DNA of 8,212 nucleotides from an uncultured Blautia sp. (GCA_900542045.1 UQMI01000079.1:1-8212), one strand, 5' to 3'. Shown: positions 1 through 5,425, counted from the stretch's first letter. Notes: a model not told the origin generated them from the letters alone. Made by a program: numbers and translations.

Positions 1-527
1 ACATTGCAAACCAGAAAAAAATATGCCGGTATATCAGTATCGGATTTATGGCTTTTGCTCTGGCCGGCATACCGTATTCTCTGTTTCATGGCGCTCCTGT
101 ATGGCGTTATCTGGGAATGGCGGTTTTGGGTGTTGCAGGAATGATCTCGATGGTTCTCGGGATATTTGCGGAACAGCAGCAATATGCCGTTTTAGAACAG
201 GAACCGTTGTTGTTTGATCACGAATACAGAAAAGAACTGAAAAGCGAGTATACATTAAAAAGAAAAAACTATATCATGGCTGCTGTCCCCTGTACGGTTT
301 TGTTTGCAGCAGGTCTTATCACGCTTGCTCTTACTGCAAGAGGATACTTTGCATGGACAGAATATCATTCCTTTGTTTTTCTTGGATTTGGTGTTGGATT
401 TTTAGGGTTTGTCTATTCAGCCGGCGTTATGGAAGCATATGAGTTACTGGTAAACAATGAACAATACACGAATCGTTTGTTCTTCAAATTAAAGAGAAAA
501 TTGAAAAAGAAGATTGAAAGTATGTAA
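1..527 (+). CDS. C-terminal part of a four-helix membrane protein (5' end outside window)
   Basis: The reading frame is open from the first bases of the window and stops at TAA 525-527, so only the 3' part is present. An ATG at 48 exists but has no ribosome binding site and lies inside a hydrophobic stretch, so it is unlikely to be the start. Counting from that ATG, hydrophobic segments lie just around the ATG (about -5 to 15) and at about 21-41, 74-96 and 108-131, with a charged loop (about 42-73) between the second and third. The C-terminus is very basic (a FKLKRKLKKK run), suggesting a cytoplasmic tail. I do not recognise a family with certainty. The pattern resembles the membrane half of Lachnospiraceae XRE-type helix-turn-helix regulators that carry C-terminal membrane helices, but the DNA-binding half would be upstream of the window and is not seen. 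Confidence 0.75.
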   Translation, partial: IANQKKICRYISIGFMAFALAGIPYSLFHGAPVWRYLGMAVLGVAGMISMVLGIFAEQQQYAVLEQEPLLFDHEYRKELKSEYTLKRKNYIMAAVPCTVLFAAGLITLALTARGYFAWTEYHSFVFLGFGVGFLGFVYSAGVMEAYELLVNNEQYTNRLFFKLKRKLKKKIESM

Positions 528-816
528 GCGGCAGAACCGGATAAAATCCTGTTTTGTAACAAGTTTGTCAAAACTTCTTTTTATACTGTGAGGCATGCGG
601 GAAAAGGAAGATTTCTTCAGGATAAAACCATCACCTTTACGATCAGGATTCCTGTTTGATATTTACTGGCGCACACGCATCTGCCGTGTGCGTTTTCTTC
701 TTTCTGTCACACCAGTGTCACATCCGGGAAGTAGACTTGCAGCAGAAAGATGGCATAAAGGAGAGTTTTAAAATGAGAAATAAAAGAATTTTAGAGGAAA
801 GATTTTTGATAAATGC
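528..816. other. Intergenic region between the membrane protein and merR
   Basis: Apart from the terminator at 670-705 and a 15-codon ORF at 773-820, nothing larger is supportable here on either strand. Minor structure: AAGTTT/AAACTT arms around a 4-nt loop at 561-576, followed by a short T-rich stretch, which is too weak to call; a copy of TCAGGAT near 616 and another near 644; and TGTCACA written twice near 705-722. No tRNA or recognisable riboswitch core was found. Confidence 0.5.
670..705 (+). terminator. Rho-independent terminator
   Basis: An 8-bp perfect GC-rich stem pairs CGCACACG (670-677) with CGTGTGCG (685-692) around a 7-nt loop. It is followed directly by the T-rich tail TTTTCTTCTTTCT (693-705). 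It lies about 140 bases after the stop of the membrane protein gene and isolates it from merR. Confidence 0.85.
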
Positions 817-820
817 TTGA
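773..820 (+). CDS. Possible 15-codon ORF or remnant before merR
   Basis: A good Shine-Dalgarno stretch (AAAGGAGAG, 757-765) precedes an ATG by about seven bases. The frame encodes MRNKRILEERFLINA and stops at TGA 818-820, inside the -35 box of the merR promoter. It could be a tiny leader-type peptide, the start of a gene lost by deletion, or chance. It has no visible promoter of its own, and the terminator at 670-705 should stop transcription from upstream. Confidence 0.2.
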   Translation: MRNKRILEERFLINA

Positions 821-847
821 CTGTAAACCTTGTTTATAGCTTATTAT
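817..847 (+). promoter_or_regulatory. MerR-type promoter with 19-bp spacer and operator
   Basis: The -35 box TTGACT (817-822) and the -10 box TATTAT (842-847) are 19 bp apart. This is longer than the usual 17 bp and is the hallmark of promoters that MerR proteins activate by twisting DNA. Inside the spacer is an inverted repeat, CTGTAAAC (821-828) and GTTTATAG (832-839), with one mismatch and a 3-bp centre. The gene directly downstream encodes a MerR protein, so autoregulation is the natural inference. The predicted transcript starts near 853. Confidence 0.85.
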
Positions 848-883
848 TAAGTAAAATAAAGCTGCCTGAAAGGGGTGCACATC

Positions 884-1729
884 ATGACTATAAAAGAAGT
901 GGAAGAACGAACAGGTCTATCCCGTTCTAATATCCGGTTTTATGAAAAGGAAAAACTCATTGAGCCTTCGAGAAATGAAAGTAATGGTTATAGAGATTAC
1001 TCTGAAAATGATGTGGAGAATATAAAGAAGATTGCATATCTGCGTACATTGGGAATTTCCATTGAGGATATACGAAGTATTATATCCGAAAAAGCAACAT
1101 TGCAGGAAATGATTGAGAAGCAGAATGAAGTATTAAAAAGTCAGATTGCTGAGTTGAATAAGGCGAAATTCATGTGCGAAAAAATGCTGGAAGAAGAAAG
1201 TATCAGTTATGAAAAATTACAGGTAGAACAATATGTAACAGATATGCATGACTATTGGAAAGATAACCAAACCGTTTTCAAACTGGATTCCGTCAGCTTT
1301 TTGTATATATGGGGAAGTATGCTTACCTGGACAACGATTACTGCATTATGCCTGATTATTGGAGCTTTGTCTTATTCTAAGCTGCCGGCAGAAATTCCGG
1401 TACAATGGAGTAAAGGAGTGGCAACATCCCTGGTTAATAAAAACTGGATTTTTATCTGCCCGGTTATATGTATCATAATCCGTTATTTATTAAGACCTTT
1501 TATCTATGCGAAATTGCAGATGAACAGTTATTATGGAGAAATCATAACAGAGTATTTGACAAATTATATGTGTTTTATTGTGTTGTCAGTAGAAATTTTC
1601 TCCATACTTTTTACTTTCGGAGTGGTAAAAAGTGTTGTTGTACTGTTATTTGTGAACACGGCAGTTTTTATTGGATTGTTAGCAGCTGGTCTGGTAAAAA
1701 TGGATTTGAGAGGAAAAGAAATTTTATGA
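884..1729 (+). CDS. MerR-family regulator with C-terminal membrane domain
   Basis: A 281-residue protein. Residues 1-70 form a MerR winged helix: TIKEVEERTGLSRSNIRFYE, then IEPSR, then the NGYRDYS wing, then an IKKIAYLRTLGISIEDI helix. Residues 71-115 are a charged coiled coil, the usual dimerisation helix. The rest is a membrane domain with hydrophobic segments at about 136-163, 187-207, 226-247 and 249-271. After the first segment comes LPAEIPVQWSKG (167-178), which resembles the loop of DUF1648/SdpI-like proteins. It is therefore probably a membrane-tethered regulator sensing an envelope or membrane event, not a cytoplasmic metal or drug sensor; no Cys metal site is evident. Start: ATG 884 is preferred over GTG 875, because AAGGGGTG (870-877) is a ribosome binding site correctly spaced for 884 and GTG 875 lies inside it. 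It stands alone under its own MerR-type promoter. The fold is certain; signal and other targets are unknown. Confidence 0.9.
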   Translation: MTIKEVEERTGLSRSNIRFYEKEKLIEPSRNESNGYRDYSENDVENIKKIAYLRTLGISIEDIRSIISEKATLQEMIEKQNEVLKSQIAELNKAKFMCEKMLEEESISYEKLQVEQYVTDMHDYWKDNQTVFKLDSVSFLYIWGSMLTWTTITALCLIIGALSYSKLPAEIPVQWSKGVATSLVNKNWIFICPVICIIIRYLLRPFIYAKLQMNSYYGEIITEYLTNYMCFIVLSVEIFSILFTFGVVKSVVVLLFVNTAVFIGLLAAGLVKMDLRGKEIL

Positions 1730-1758
1730 TTCAGATTTCACATTTTTTTCACAAAAAA

Positions 1759-1785
1759 TTAGCACTCACCCCTTGACAGTGCTAA
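1759..1785 (+). promoter_or_regulatory. CIRCE element (HrcA operator)
   Basis: The left arm TTAGCACTC (1759-1767) matches the CIRCE consensus exactly. The spacer is the canonical 9 bp (1768-1776). The right arm CAGTGCTAA (1777-1785) differs from GAGTGCTAA only in its first base. CIRCE is the binding site of HrcA, the repressor of class I heat-shock genes, which loses activity when GroE is occupied. Here it controls hsp20. Confidence 0.93.
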
Positions 1786-1801
1786 CAACAAGTGCTATAG
1801 T
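1773..1801 (+). promoter_or_regulatory. hsp20 promoter embedded in CIRCE
   Basis: A consensus -35 TTGACA (1773-1778) and a -10 TATAGT (1796-1801) are separated by exactly 17 bp. The -35 box lies within CIRCE, spanning the end of its spacer and the start of its right arm, so bound HrcA would block RNA polymerase. Transcription should start near 1808, giving a leader of roughly 145 nt. Confidence 0.9.
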
Positions 1802-1861
1802 ACAACTAGAACAAAGGAAGAGAGAAGATCAACCGGAGTTCTTTGAGATAGATTGTAACTG

Positions 1862-1922
1862 GTTATCTGCTGCAGAAGCTGCAGCAGTCAGAATAACGGG
1901 ATGCCGGGTCAGGCATATCCCA
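1862..1922 (+). promoter_or_regulatory. Two hairpins in the hsp20 5' leader
   Basis: Hairpin A: CTGCTGCAG (1867-1875) and CTGCAGCAG (1879-1887) form a perfect 9-bp stem with a 3-nt loop. It can be extended past a one-sided 5-nt bulge by GTTAT (1862-1866) pairing with ATAAC (1893-1897). Hairpin B: GGGATGCC (1899-1906) pairs with GGCATATCCC (1913-1922), leaving a 2-nt bulge. The Shine-Dalgarno (GGAGG, 1939-1943) is outside both stems. They may stabilise the mRNA or modulate translation. A classical ROSE or fourU thermometer is not evident. Confidence 0.5.
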
Positions 1923-1951
1923 TCAATGAAGCAGAAACGGAGGAATGACTT

Positions 1952-2404
1952 ATGATGATGATGCCTAGTATTTTTGGAGAAAATTTATTTGATGATCTTT
2001 GGGATTTCCCATTTGAGAGAGAATTCTTTGGCAGACGCAATCCTCTGTATGGAAAGAACGCCAGCCGGATCATGAAGACCGATGTGAGAGAGACAGACAA
2101 TGGATATGAGTTGGATGTGGATCTGCCGGGATTTAAGAAAGAAGATGTGAAGGTAAAACTGGATAATGGTTATTTGACCATATATGCAGCCAAGGGCCTG
2201 GACAAGGATGAGAAAGATAAGGAAGGCAAATACATCCGCCAGGAGCGTTACGCAGGCAACTGCAGCAGAAGCTTCTATGTGGGCGAGAATGTAACACAGG
2301 ATCAGATCCATGGAAAATTCGAAGATGGAATTTTGAAACTGTCCATTCCCAAAGCTGATCTGAAGAAGGTAGAAGAAAATAAATACATTGCCATTGAAGG
2401 ATAA
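1952..2404 (+). CDS. Small heat shock protein, Hsp20/alpha-crystallin family
   Basis: A 150-residue cytoplasmic ATP-independent holdase that binds unfolding proteins under heat or other stress and keeps them refoldable. The N-terminal arm (1-40: PSIFGENLFDDLWDFPFERE) is the form common in Lachnospiraceae Hsp20 proteins. The alpha-crystallin domain spans about 41-134: it begins MKTDVRETDNGYELDVDLPG and ends with the signature KFEDGILKLSIPK. The tail carries an I-A-I motif (146-148), the I-x-I anchor used for oligomer assembly. Four ATG codons occur in a row from 1952; the ribosome binding site GGAGG (1939-1943) is 8 nt before the first, which is chosen. The gene is monocistronic: CIRCE and a near-consensus promoter upstream, a strong terminator downstream. 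HrcA regulation at this operator is well supported. Confidence 0.96.
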   Translation: MMMMPSIFGENLFDDLWDFPFEREFFGRRNPLYGKNASRIMKTDVRETDNGYELDVDLPGFKKEDVKVKLDNGYLTIYAAKGLDKDEKDKEGKYIRQERYAGNCSRSFYVGENVTQDQIHGKFEDGILKLSIPKADLKKVEENKYIAIEG

Positions 2405-2432
2405 TGTGAGAAGAATATAAATAAAACCAGGG

Positions 2433-2472
2433 AGCCGGTGCAGGCGGAAAAGCCGTTTGCACCGGCTTTTTG
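2433..2472 (+). terminator. Rho-independent terminator of hsp20
   Basis: A perfect 10-bp stem pairs AGCCGGTGCA (2433-2442) with TGCACCGGCT (2458-2467), with a small inner helix (CGG/CCG) in the loop. A short T run (TTTT, 2468-2471) follows. It lies about 30 nt after the hsp20 stop. Confidence 0.92.
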
Positions 2473-2503
2473 ACCATTATCTTCCGGTACGGATCCTAAA
2501 ATC

Positions 2504-2531
2504 TTGAAAAAATCTTATTTTATGGCATAAT
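2504..2531 (+). promoter_or_regulatory. Putative promoter of the Nudix gene
   Basis: TTGAAA (2504-2509) and CATAAT (2526-2531) are 16 bp apart, just after the hsp20 terminator. Predicted start is near 2538, leaving a leader of about 110 nt in which no clear structure was seen. It may also serve the two genes that follow. Confidence 0.55.
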
Positions 2532-2634
2532 CAAAGGGAGACGAAAAGCGCGGAAGAGACATGGCAGTTCAGAGGGAGAAAAATTTTATTTTTGCCTTGA
2601 GATGTGAAATATTTACAGAGTGTTTGATAAAGAA

Positions 2635-2640
2635 AAGGAG
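2635..2640 (+). promoter_or_regulatory. Ribosome binding site deciding the Nudix start
   Basis: AAGGAG lies 9 nt before GTG 2650. The alternative in-frame GTG at 2620 has no ribosome binding site, so 2650 is preferred. Confidence 0.7.
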
Positions 2641-2649
2641 AGGCAGTCA

Positions 2650-3135
2650 GTGTCCCAGGAAGAAAATAAAGAAGTACAGAAAGAGGAAAAGACAGAAATT
2701 GTCTGTTTTACGAATATGTGTATGATTGAAGATGACAGGGGAAAGGTGCTGGCGCTGGATAAGGTGAACGACAGCTATACCGGCACCACGTTTCCAGGTG
2801 GCCATGTGGAAAAAGAAGAGCCGTTTCAGATGGCGGTTATCCGGGAAGTTCGGGAGGAGACGGGACTGGAGATCCGGAATCCTGTGTTATGCGGAGTTTA
2901 TCACTGGTACAGATCCGGGATTCATAATGTGATTTTTCTGTACCGGGCCAGGGAATTTACCGGCAGTCTGAGAAGTTCTGAGGAAGGACAGGTATATTGG
3001 ATCTCTCTGGAGAAATTTCTGGAACGGGAACTGGCTCCGGGGATGGAACATGTCGTGGAGCTTGTGAAATCCCCGCAGCTGCAGGAATGCTGGATGCATC
3101 AGGAACAGGGAAATTACGTGGAGACAATGTATTAA
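2650..3135 (+). CDS. Nudix hydrolase, 8-oxo-dGTP diphosphatase (MutT-like)
   Basis: A 161-residue protein with a complete Nudix box, GX5EX7REUXEEXGU, at residues 51-73: G51, E57, R65-E66, E69-E70, G72 and L73. The glutamates bind the divalent metals that drive pyrophosphate hydrolysis of a nucleoside diphosphate linked to another group. The lead-in TNMCMIEDDRGKVLALD (21-37), the FPGGHVEKEEP segment, and the later RSSEEGQVYWISLEKF (108-123) match Firmicute proteins annotated as 8-oxo-dGTP diphosphatase, which clear oxidised nucleotides. The family has wide substrate range, so the substrate is inferred. Start is GTG 2650; the preceding ten in-frame codons lack a ribosome binding site. It lies downstream of hsp20 but behind that gene's terminator; the GNAT gene follows after 158 nt with no terminator in between. 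Confidence 0.9.
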   Translation: MSQEENKEVQKEEKTEIVCFTNMCMIEDDRGKVLALDKVNDSYTGTTFPGGHVEKEEPFQMAVIREVREETGLEIRNPVLCGVYHWYRSGIHNVIFLYRAREFTGSLRSSEEGQVYWISLEKFLERELAPGMEHVVELVKSPQLQECWMHQEQGNYVETMY

Positions 3136-3160
3136 AATGTTGGGTGGTACTTTGGTCTGC

Positions 3161-3250
3161 GGTCTGCTGACGGACATGGTGGGAAGGCAGGTCTTTTCCA
3201 GATGGGGCTTTACCGCAGGTGGAAGAGTCAGCAGAACAGTCAGCAGAACA
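3161..3250 (+). repeat. Tandem 12-bp repeat with a distant complementary copy
   Basis: GTCAGCAGAACA is present twice back to back (3227-3238 and 3239-3250). Upstream, GGTCTGCTGAC (3161-3171) is complementary to GTCAGCAGAAC at 10 of 11 positions, so it could pair with either copy to form alternative long-loop stems in the Nudix-GNAT intercistronic RNA. There is no T tract. Confidence 0.45.
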
Positions 3251-3293
3251 GGATTTCTGCCGGATATTAAAATATATATGAGGAGATTTTCAG

Positions 3294-3749
3294 ATGGAGT
3301 ATAAGATCGTGCGGCTGGTGGATCAGCCGGAATTACTGGAGCAGGCTGCGGTATGGTTTCATGAAAAATGGGGTATCCCTCTGGAAGAATACCGGGAAAG
3401 TATGGAAGAATGCTTGTTGCAAAAAGGGACAGTGCCTCAGTGGTATCTGGCGCTGGAAGGGGAACGGATCATAGGCGGACTTGGGGTCATTGAAAATGAT
3501 TTTCATGACAGGAAAGACCTATCTCCCAATGTCTGTGCCGTTTATACGGAAGAAGACTGCCGCTGTCAGGGCGTGGCAGGGGCGCTGCTGAAACATGTCT
3601 GCGAAGATATGGCAGAAAAGGGGATTGATACGTTGTACCTGGTGACGGATCATACTTCTTTTTATGAGAGGTACGGATGGGAATATTATTGTATGGTTCA
3701 GGGAGAGGGAGAGGCGGAGTCTATCCGGATGTACCGGAAAACGAGTTGA
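3294..3749 (+). CDS. GNAT-family N-acetyltransferase
   Basis: A 151-residue single-domain acetyltransferase transferring an acyl group from acyl-CoA, usually to an amine. Strand-rich segments at 50-66 (WYLALEGERIIGGLGVI) and 78-86 lead into motif A, R90-C-Q-G-V-A95 then GALLKHV, the pyrophosphate-binding loop and helix. The end carries LYLVTDHTSFYERYGWEYY (114-132), the typical motif B (FYERYGW) of small GNATs. The N-terminal WFHEKWGIPLEEY (21-33) resembles a subgroup common in gut Firmicutes. The substrate cannot be told from sequence. ATG 3294 follows GAGGAG (3280-3285) by 8 nt. It is the middle gene of a same-strand trio and may be read through from the Nudix gene; no convincing promoter of its own was seen. 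Confidence 0.9.
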   Translation: MEYKIVRLVDQPELLEQAAVWFHEKWGIPLEEYRESMEECLLQKGTVPQWYLALEGERIIGGLGVIENDFHDRKDLSPNVCAVYTEEDCRCQGVAGALLKHVCEDMAEKGIDTLYLVTDHTSFYERYGWEYYCMVQGEGEAESIRMYRKTS

Positions 3750-3841
3750 TACAATAAATATATGGCCGTGACAGGACGTTTCGGATAATCGTAGAGGAAA
3801 ATTGTCCGGAATGTGACAAAAAAGAGGAGGGGCAGATAGAA

Positions 3842-4366
3842 GTGAGATGGGTCATCTTGAGTGTGATGGTTGTGGTGCTGCTGGTGTGGATCCTTTTCTG
3901 TGCGGTGCAGATCGTGCGCAGCGGCAGAGATATGGCGGTGAGGGAAGATTTTATTGCCCGGGTGAAGTGTGAAAAATGCGGAACCGAGTATGAAGTGAAG
4001 GCAGAGGAATTTTCCGGAAGTCATATGGTAAAATCCATAAGTACGTTCAGAAGCGGTATGCAGAACGGAGCTTTTGTCCATCAGCGGGATTACAGATATT
4101 ATGCCAAAAAGTTTTTATGTCCGCAATGTGGGAAAAAGCATTATGCACAGGTTCTGAATATCCGGGATCTGAATGAAAAAATGACAGGACCGATGCTGGG
4201 GATCGGAATCCGATGGATGCTGATCCTGGTGATTGGCGGTGTTCTTGTGATGGCGGCGGCAGGGATTCCTCTGTATTTTGTGGACAGAGCGGCGAAGCAG
4301 CAGGCGGAAGAAATACGGCAGCAGCGTTATGAGGAGCTGTGGGAACAGTATATGGGAGAAAAATAG
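3842..4366 (+). CDS. Small membrane protein with a split zinc ribbon, function unknown
   Basis: A 174-residue protein I do not recognise. A hydrophobic helix at 3-24 is followed by a roughly 95-residue soluble section, a second membrane helix at about 122-146, and a polar, Glu/Gln-rich tail (150-174) likely to be helical. In the soluble section two CxxC pairs, C43-E-K-C46 (in VKCEKCGTEYEV) and C93-P-Q-C96 (in FLCPQCGKKHY), form a likely four-cysteine zinc site interrupted by 46 residues containing aromatic and basic residues (HQRDYRYYAKK). Start GTG 3842 lies 11 nt after GAGGAGG (3824-3830). The gap to the GNAT gene is about 90 nt with no terminator, so co-transcription is possible. If the ribbon is cytoplasmic, both termini would be outside the membrane; topology is not certain. 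Confidence 0.75.
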   Translation: MRWVILSVMVVVLLVWILFCAVQIVRSGRDMAVREDFIARVKCEKCGTEYEVKAEEFSGSHMVKSISTFRSGMQNGAFVHQRDYRYYAKKFLCPQCGKKHYAQVLNIRDLNEKMTGPMLGIGIRWMLILVIGGVLVMAAAGIPLYFVDRAAKQQAEEIRQQRYEELWEQYMGEK

Positions 4367-4375
4367 CGGCGGCAC

Positions 4376-4445
4376 TGCGGCGGAGAGAAAGAATGCTGTT
4401 AGAAGCAACCCGCCGCAGACGGAGAATCCTGCGTAGAAGGATTCT
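4376..4445. repeat. Two inverted repeats between convergent genes
   Basis: TGCGGCGG (4376-4383) pairs perfectly with CCGCCGCA (4410-4417) across a 26-nt loop. Immediately after, AGAATCCT (4423-4430) pairs perfectly with AGGATTCT (4438-4445) across 7 nt. They fill the 80-nt gap between the zinc-ribbon gene (+) and the GntR gene (-). No T tract follows on either strand, so they are not classical terminators, though they may act as transcript-end structures for both genes. Confidence 0.5.
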
Positions 4446-4446
4446 G

Positions 4447-5070
4447 CTATTTGCTGCCAAAATCCTGGAAATCCTTTTTCAGATATGCAATGGCGGAATC
4501 CAGATCTTTTTTCCGCAGGGCTTCGATGATTCTGGCGTGGTATTTCATATCGGAAAGAGAAAAGGGTTCGTGGGTTTTGCGCCAGTGGATCTGCGCGTAA
4601 GCCCGGTACAGCAGCATCATGGAATTGGAGAGCTGTTCGCAGGCGTAGGCATTTCCAGCCGCAGAAATCAGAGCCACATGGAAATCCCGGTTGTAGATCC
4701 AGTGGGAGATAATGTTATCTGTATGCTGGCTGCAGAGCGTTGCCAGATGCTCCAGCTTCCTGAAATAATCCTCCGTCATATGGGAGAAGCCCGCCCGGAT
4801 CATGCCGCTTTCCAGGATCAGCCGATATTGCTGAATATTCTGGATGTCCTCTGAAGTAAGGGCCACGATCTGATAGCCGCACCGGGGGATATTCCGCAGG
4901 ATTCCTTCATGGCAAAGGGCAGACAGAGCTTCCCGGATGGGAGATTTGCTGTAGCCAAAGCGCTGTATTAATTCCGATTCCGTCAGGATCTGATCCGGCA
5001 GATATTCGGAAGCATAGATGCTTTCCAGAATTGCCTGATAGACCTGTTCTTTCAGATTTTTTGCTTTCAT
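4447..5070 (-). CDS. GntR-family regulator, FCD (FadR) subfamily
   Basis: A 207-residue DNA-binding regulator. The winged helix spans about 4-70: LKEQVYQAILESIYASEYLPDQILTESELIQRFGYSKSPIREALSALCHEGILRNIPRCGYQIV, with the diagnostic SPIREAL recognition helix and GY wing. Residues about 78-200 are a helical FCD domain, with NRDFH (D129, H131) and YHARIIEAL (H178) as likely metal/effector ligands. Such proteins usually bind small organic acids or amino acids. It is divergent from the UPF0597 enzyme gene, whose promoter holds palindromes, so it probably represses it. Start: ATG 5070 sits directly before the domain. An upstream in-frame ATG at 5139 would add 23 polar residues but has no ribosome binding site and would fall in the best minus-strand -10 box. 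ATG 5070 also has only a weak purine-rich site, so the start is uncertain. Confidence 0.9.
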   Translation of the reverse strand: MKAKNLKEQVYQAILESIYASEYLPDQILTESELIQRFGYSKSPIREALSALCHEGILRNIPRCGYQIVALTSEDIQNIQQYRLILESGMIRAGFSHMTEDYFRKLEHLATLCSQHTDNIISHWIYNRDFHVALISAAGNAYACEQLSNSMMLLYRAYAQIHWRKTHEPFSLSDMKYHARIIEALRKKDLDSAIAYLKKDFQDFGSK

Positions 5071-5137
5071 TTCTTTTCTGTTTTTGTCCTTTCTATTGCA
5101 ATTCTTATTACAGACAGGAGAGTTCCTGTTTCCATCC

Positions 5138-5166
5138 ATTATGGCAAAAATAATGTAAAAAGTAAA
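5138..5166 (-). promoter_or_regulatory. Putative GntR gene promoter
   Basis: On the minus strand, TTTACT (5166-5161) and CATAAT (5143-5138) are 17 bp apart. The -35 overlaps a 13-bp palindrome (AGTAA/TTACT arms, 5161-5173), a possible autoregulatory site. The boxes are imperfect. Confidence 0.35.
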
Positions 5167-5207
5167 TATTACTGATAAGAATCCTGAAAAACAGTCACAT
5201 CTTCTAA

Positions 5208-5236
5208 TTTACATCTAATCATATCAATGATATGAT
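5208..5236 (+). promoter_or_regulatory. Promoter of the UPF0597 gene
   Basis: TTTACA (5208-5213) and TATGAT (5231-5236) are separated by 17 bp. Transcription is expected to begin near 5243, giving a leader of about 180 nt. The spacer and -10 are covered by the palindrome at 5216-5238. Confidence 0.7.
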
Positions 5237-5262
5237 TAATATATTATTACTAATATGATTAG
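5216..5262. promoter_or_regulatory. Probable GntR operator: two palindromes
   Basis: A perfect palindrome has 11-bp arms, TAATCATATCA (5216-5226) and TGATATGATTA (5228-5238), around a central A. A second palindrome, CTAATATGATTAG (5250-5262), has 5-bp arms and shares the ATATGATTA core, which is therefore present three times counting both orientations. The first covers the spacer and -10 of the plus-strand promoter and the second covers the likely start region, as expected for repression by the neighbouring GntR protein. Confidence 0.7.
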
Positions 5263-5425
5263 AAATGATACCAGCTGAGAGGAGAAAGAAGCCTGGAGGT
5301 AAACTTCCGAATCAGATATTTTTGAGGTAACAAGTGTGTCCGAAGGAGGCTGGGATGGAGGTCTGTAAGATTCTCTCGAATGGGCGCGGGCAAATACAAA
5401 ACAATCGAAGAGGATGGAGCGAAGA
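5243..5425 (+). promoter_or_regulatory. Long 5' leader of the UPF0597 gene
   Basis: The predicted leader is about 180 nt. CCAGC (5271-5275) can pair with GCTGG (5349-5353), closing a 73-nt domain that contains a small hairpin, GGAGG/CTTCC (5295-5299, 5304-5308) with a UAAA loop. The region does not match a riboswitch core I know (checked by eye for glycine, TPP, SAM-I, FMN, T-box, guanidine-I, THF). The 3' side of the possible closing stem adjoins the Shine-Dalgarno AAGGAGG (5343-5349) of a small upstream ORF. Confidence 0.35.

Noticed and set aside
561..581. AAGTTT/AAACTT hairpin followed by a T-rich stretch after the first gene
   Set aside because: Only six A/T-rich pairs; the GC-rich hairpin at 670-705 is a far better terminator.
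1773..1955. 60-codon open frame across the hsp20 leader
   Set aside because: Its TTG start lies in the -35 box, upstream of the expected transcription start, and no ribosome binding site supports an internal start.
2561..2725. About 50-codon frame from ATG in the Nudix leader running into the gene in another frame
   Set aside because: No proper ribosome binding site, and its second half is just the out-of-frame reading of the Lys/Glu-rich Nudix N-terminus.
3141..3150. TGGGTGGTAC just after the Nudix stop, resembling the T-box core
   Set aside because: The rest of the T-box (CCGCG), a stem I with specifier loop and a terminator are all absent; the upstream sequence is coding.
4339..4854. Plus-strand open frame opposite the GntR gene
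   Set aside because: It overlaps a clear GntR/FCD coding sequence on the other strand and its translation shows no family features.
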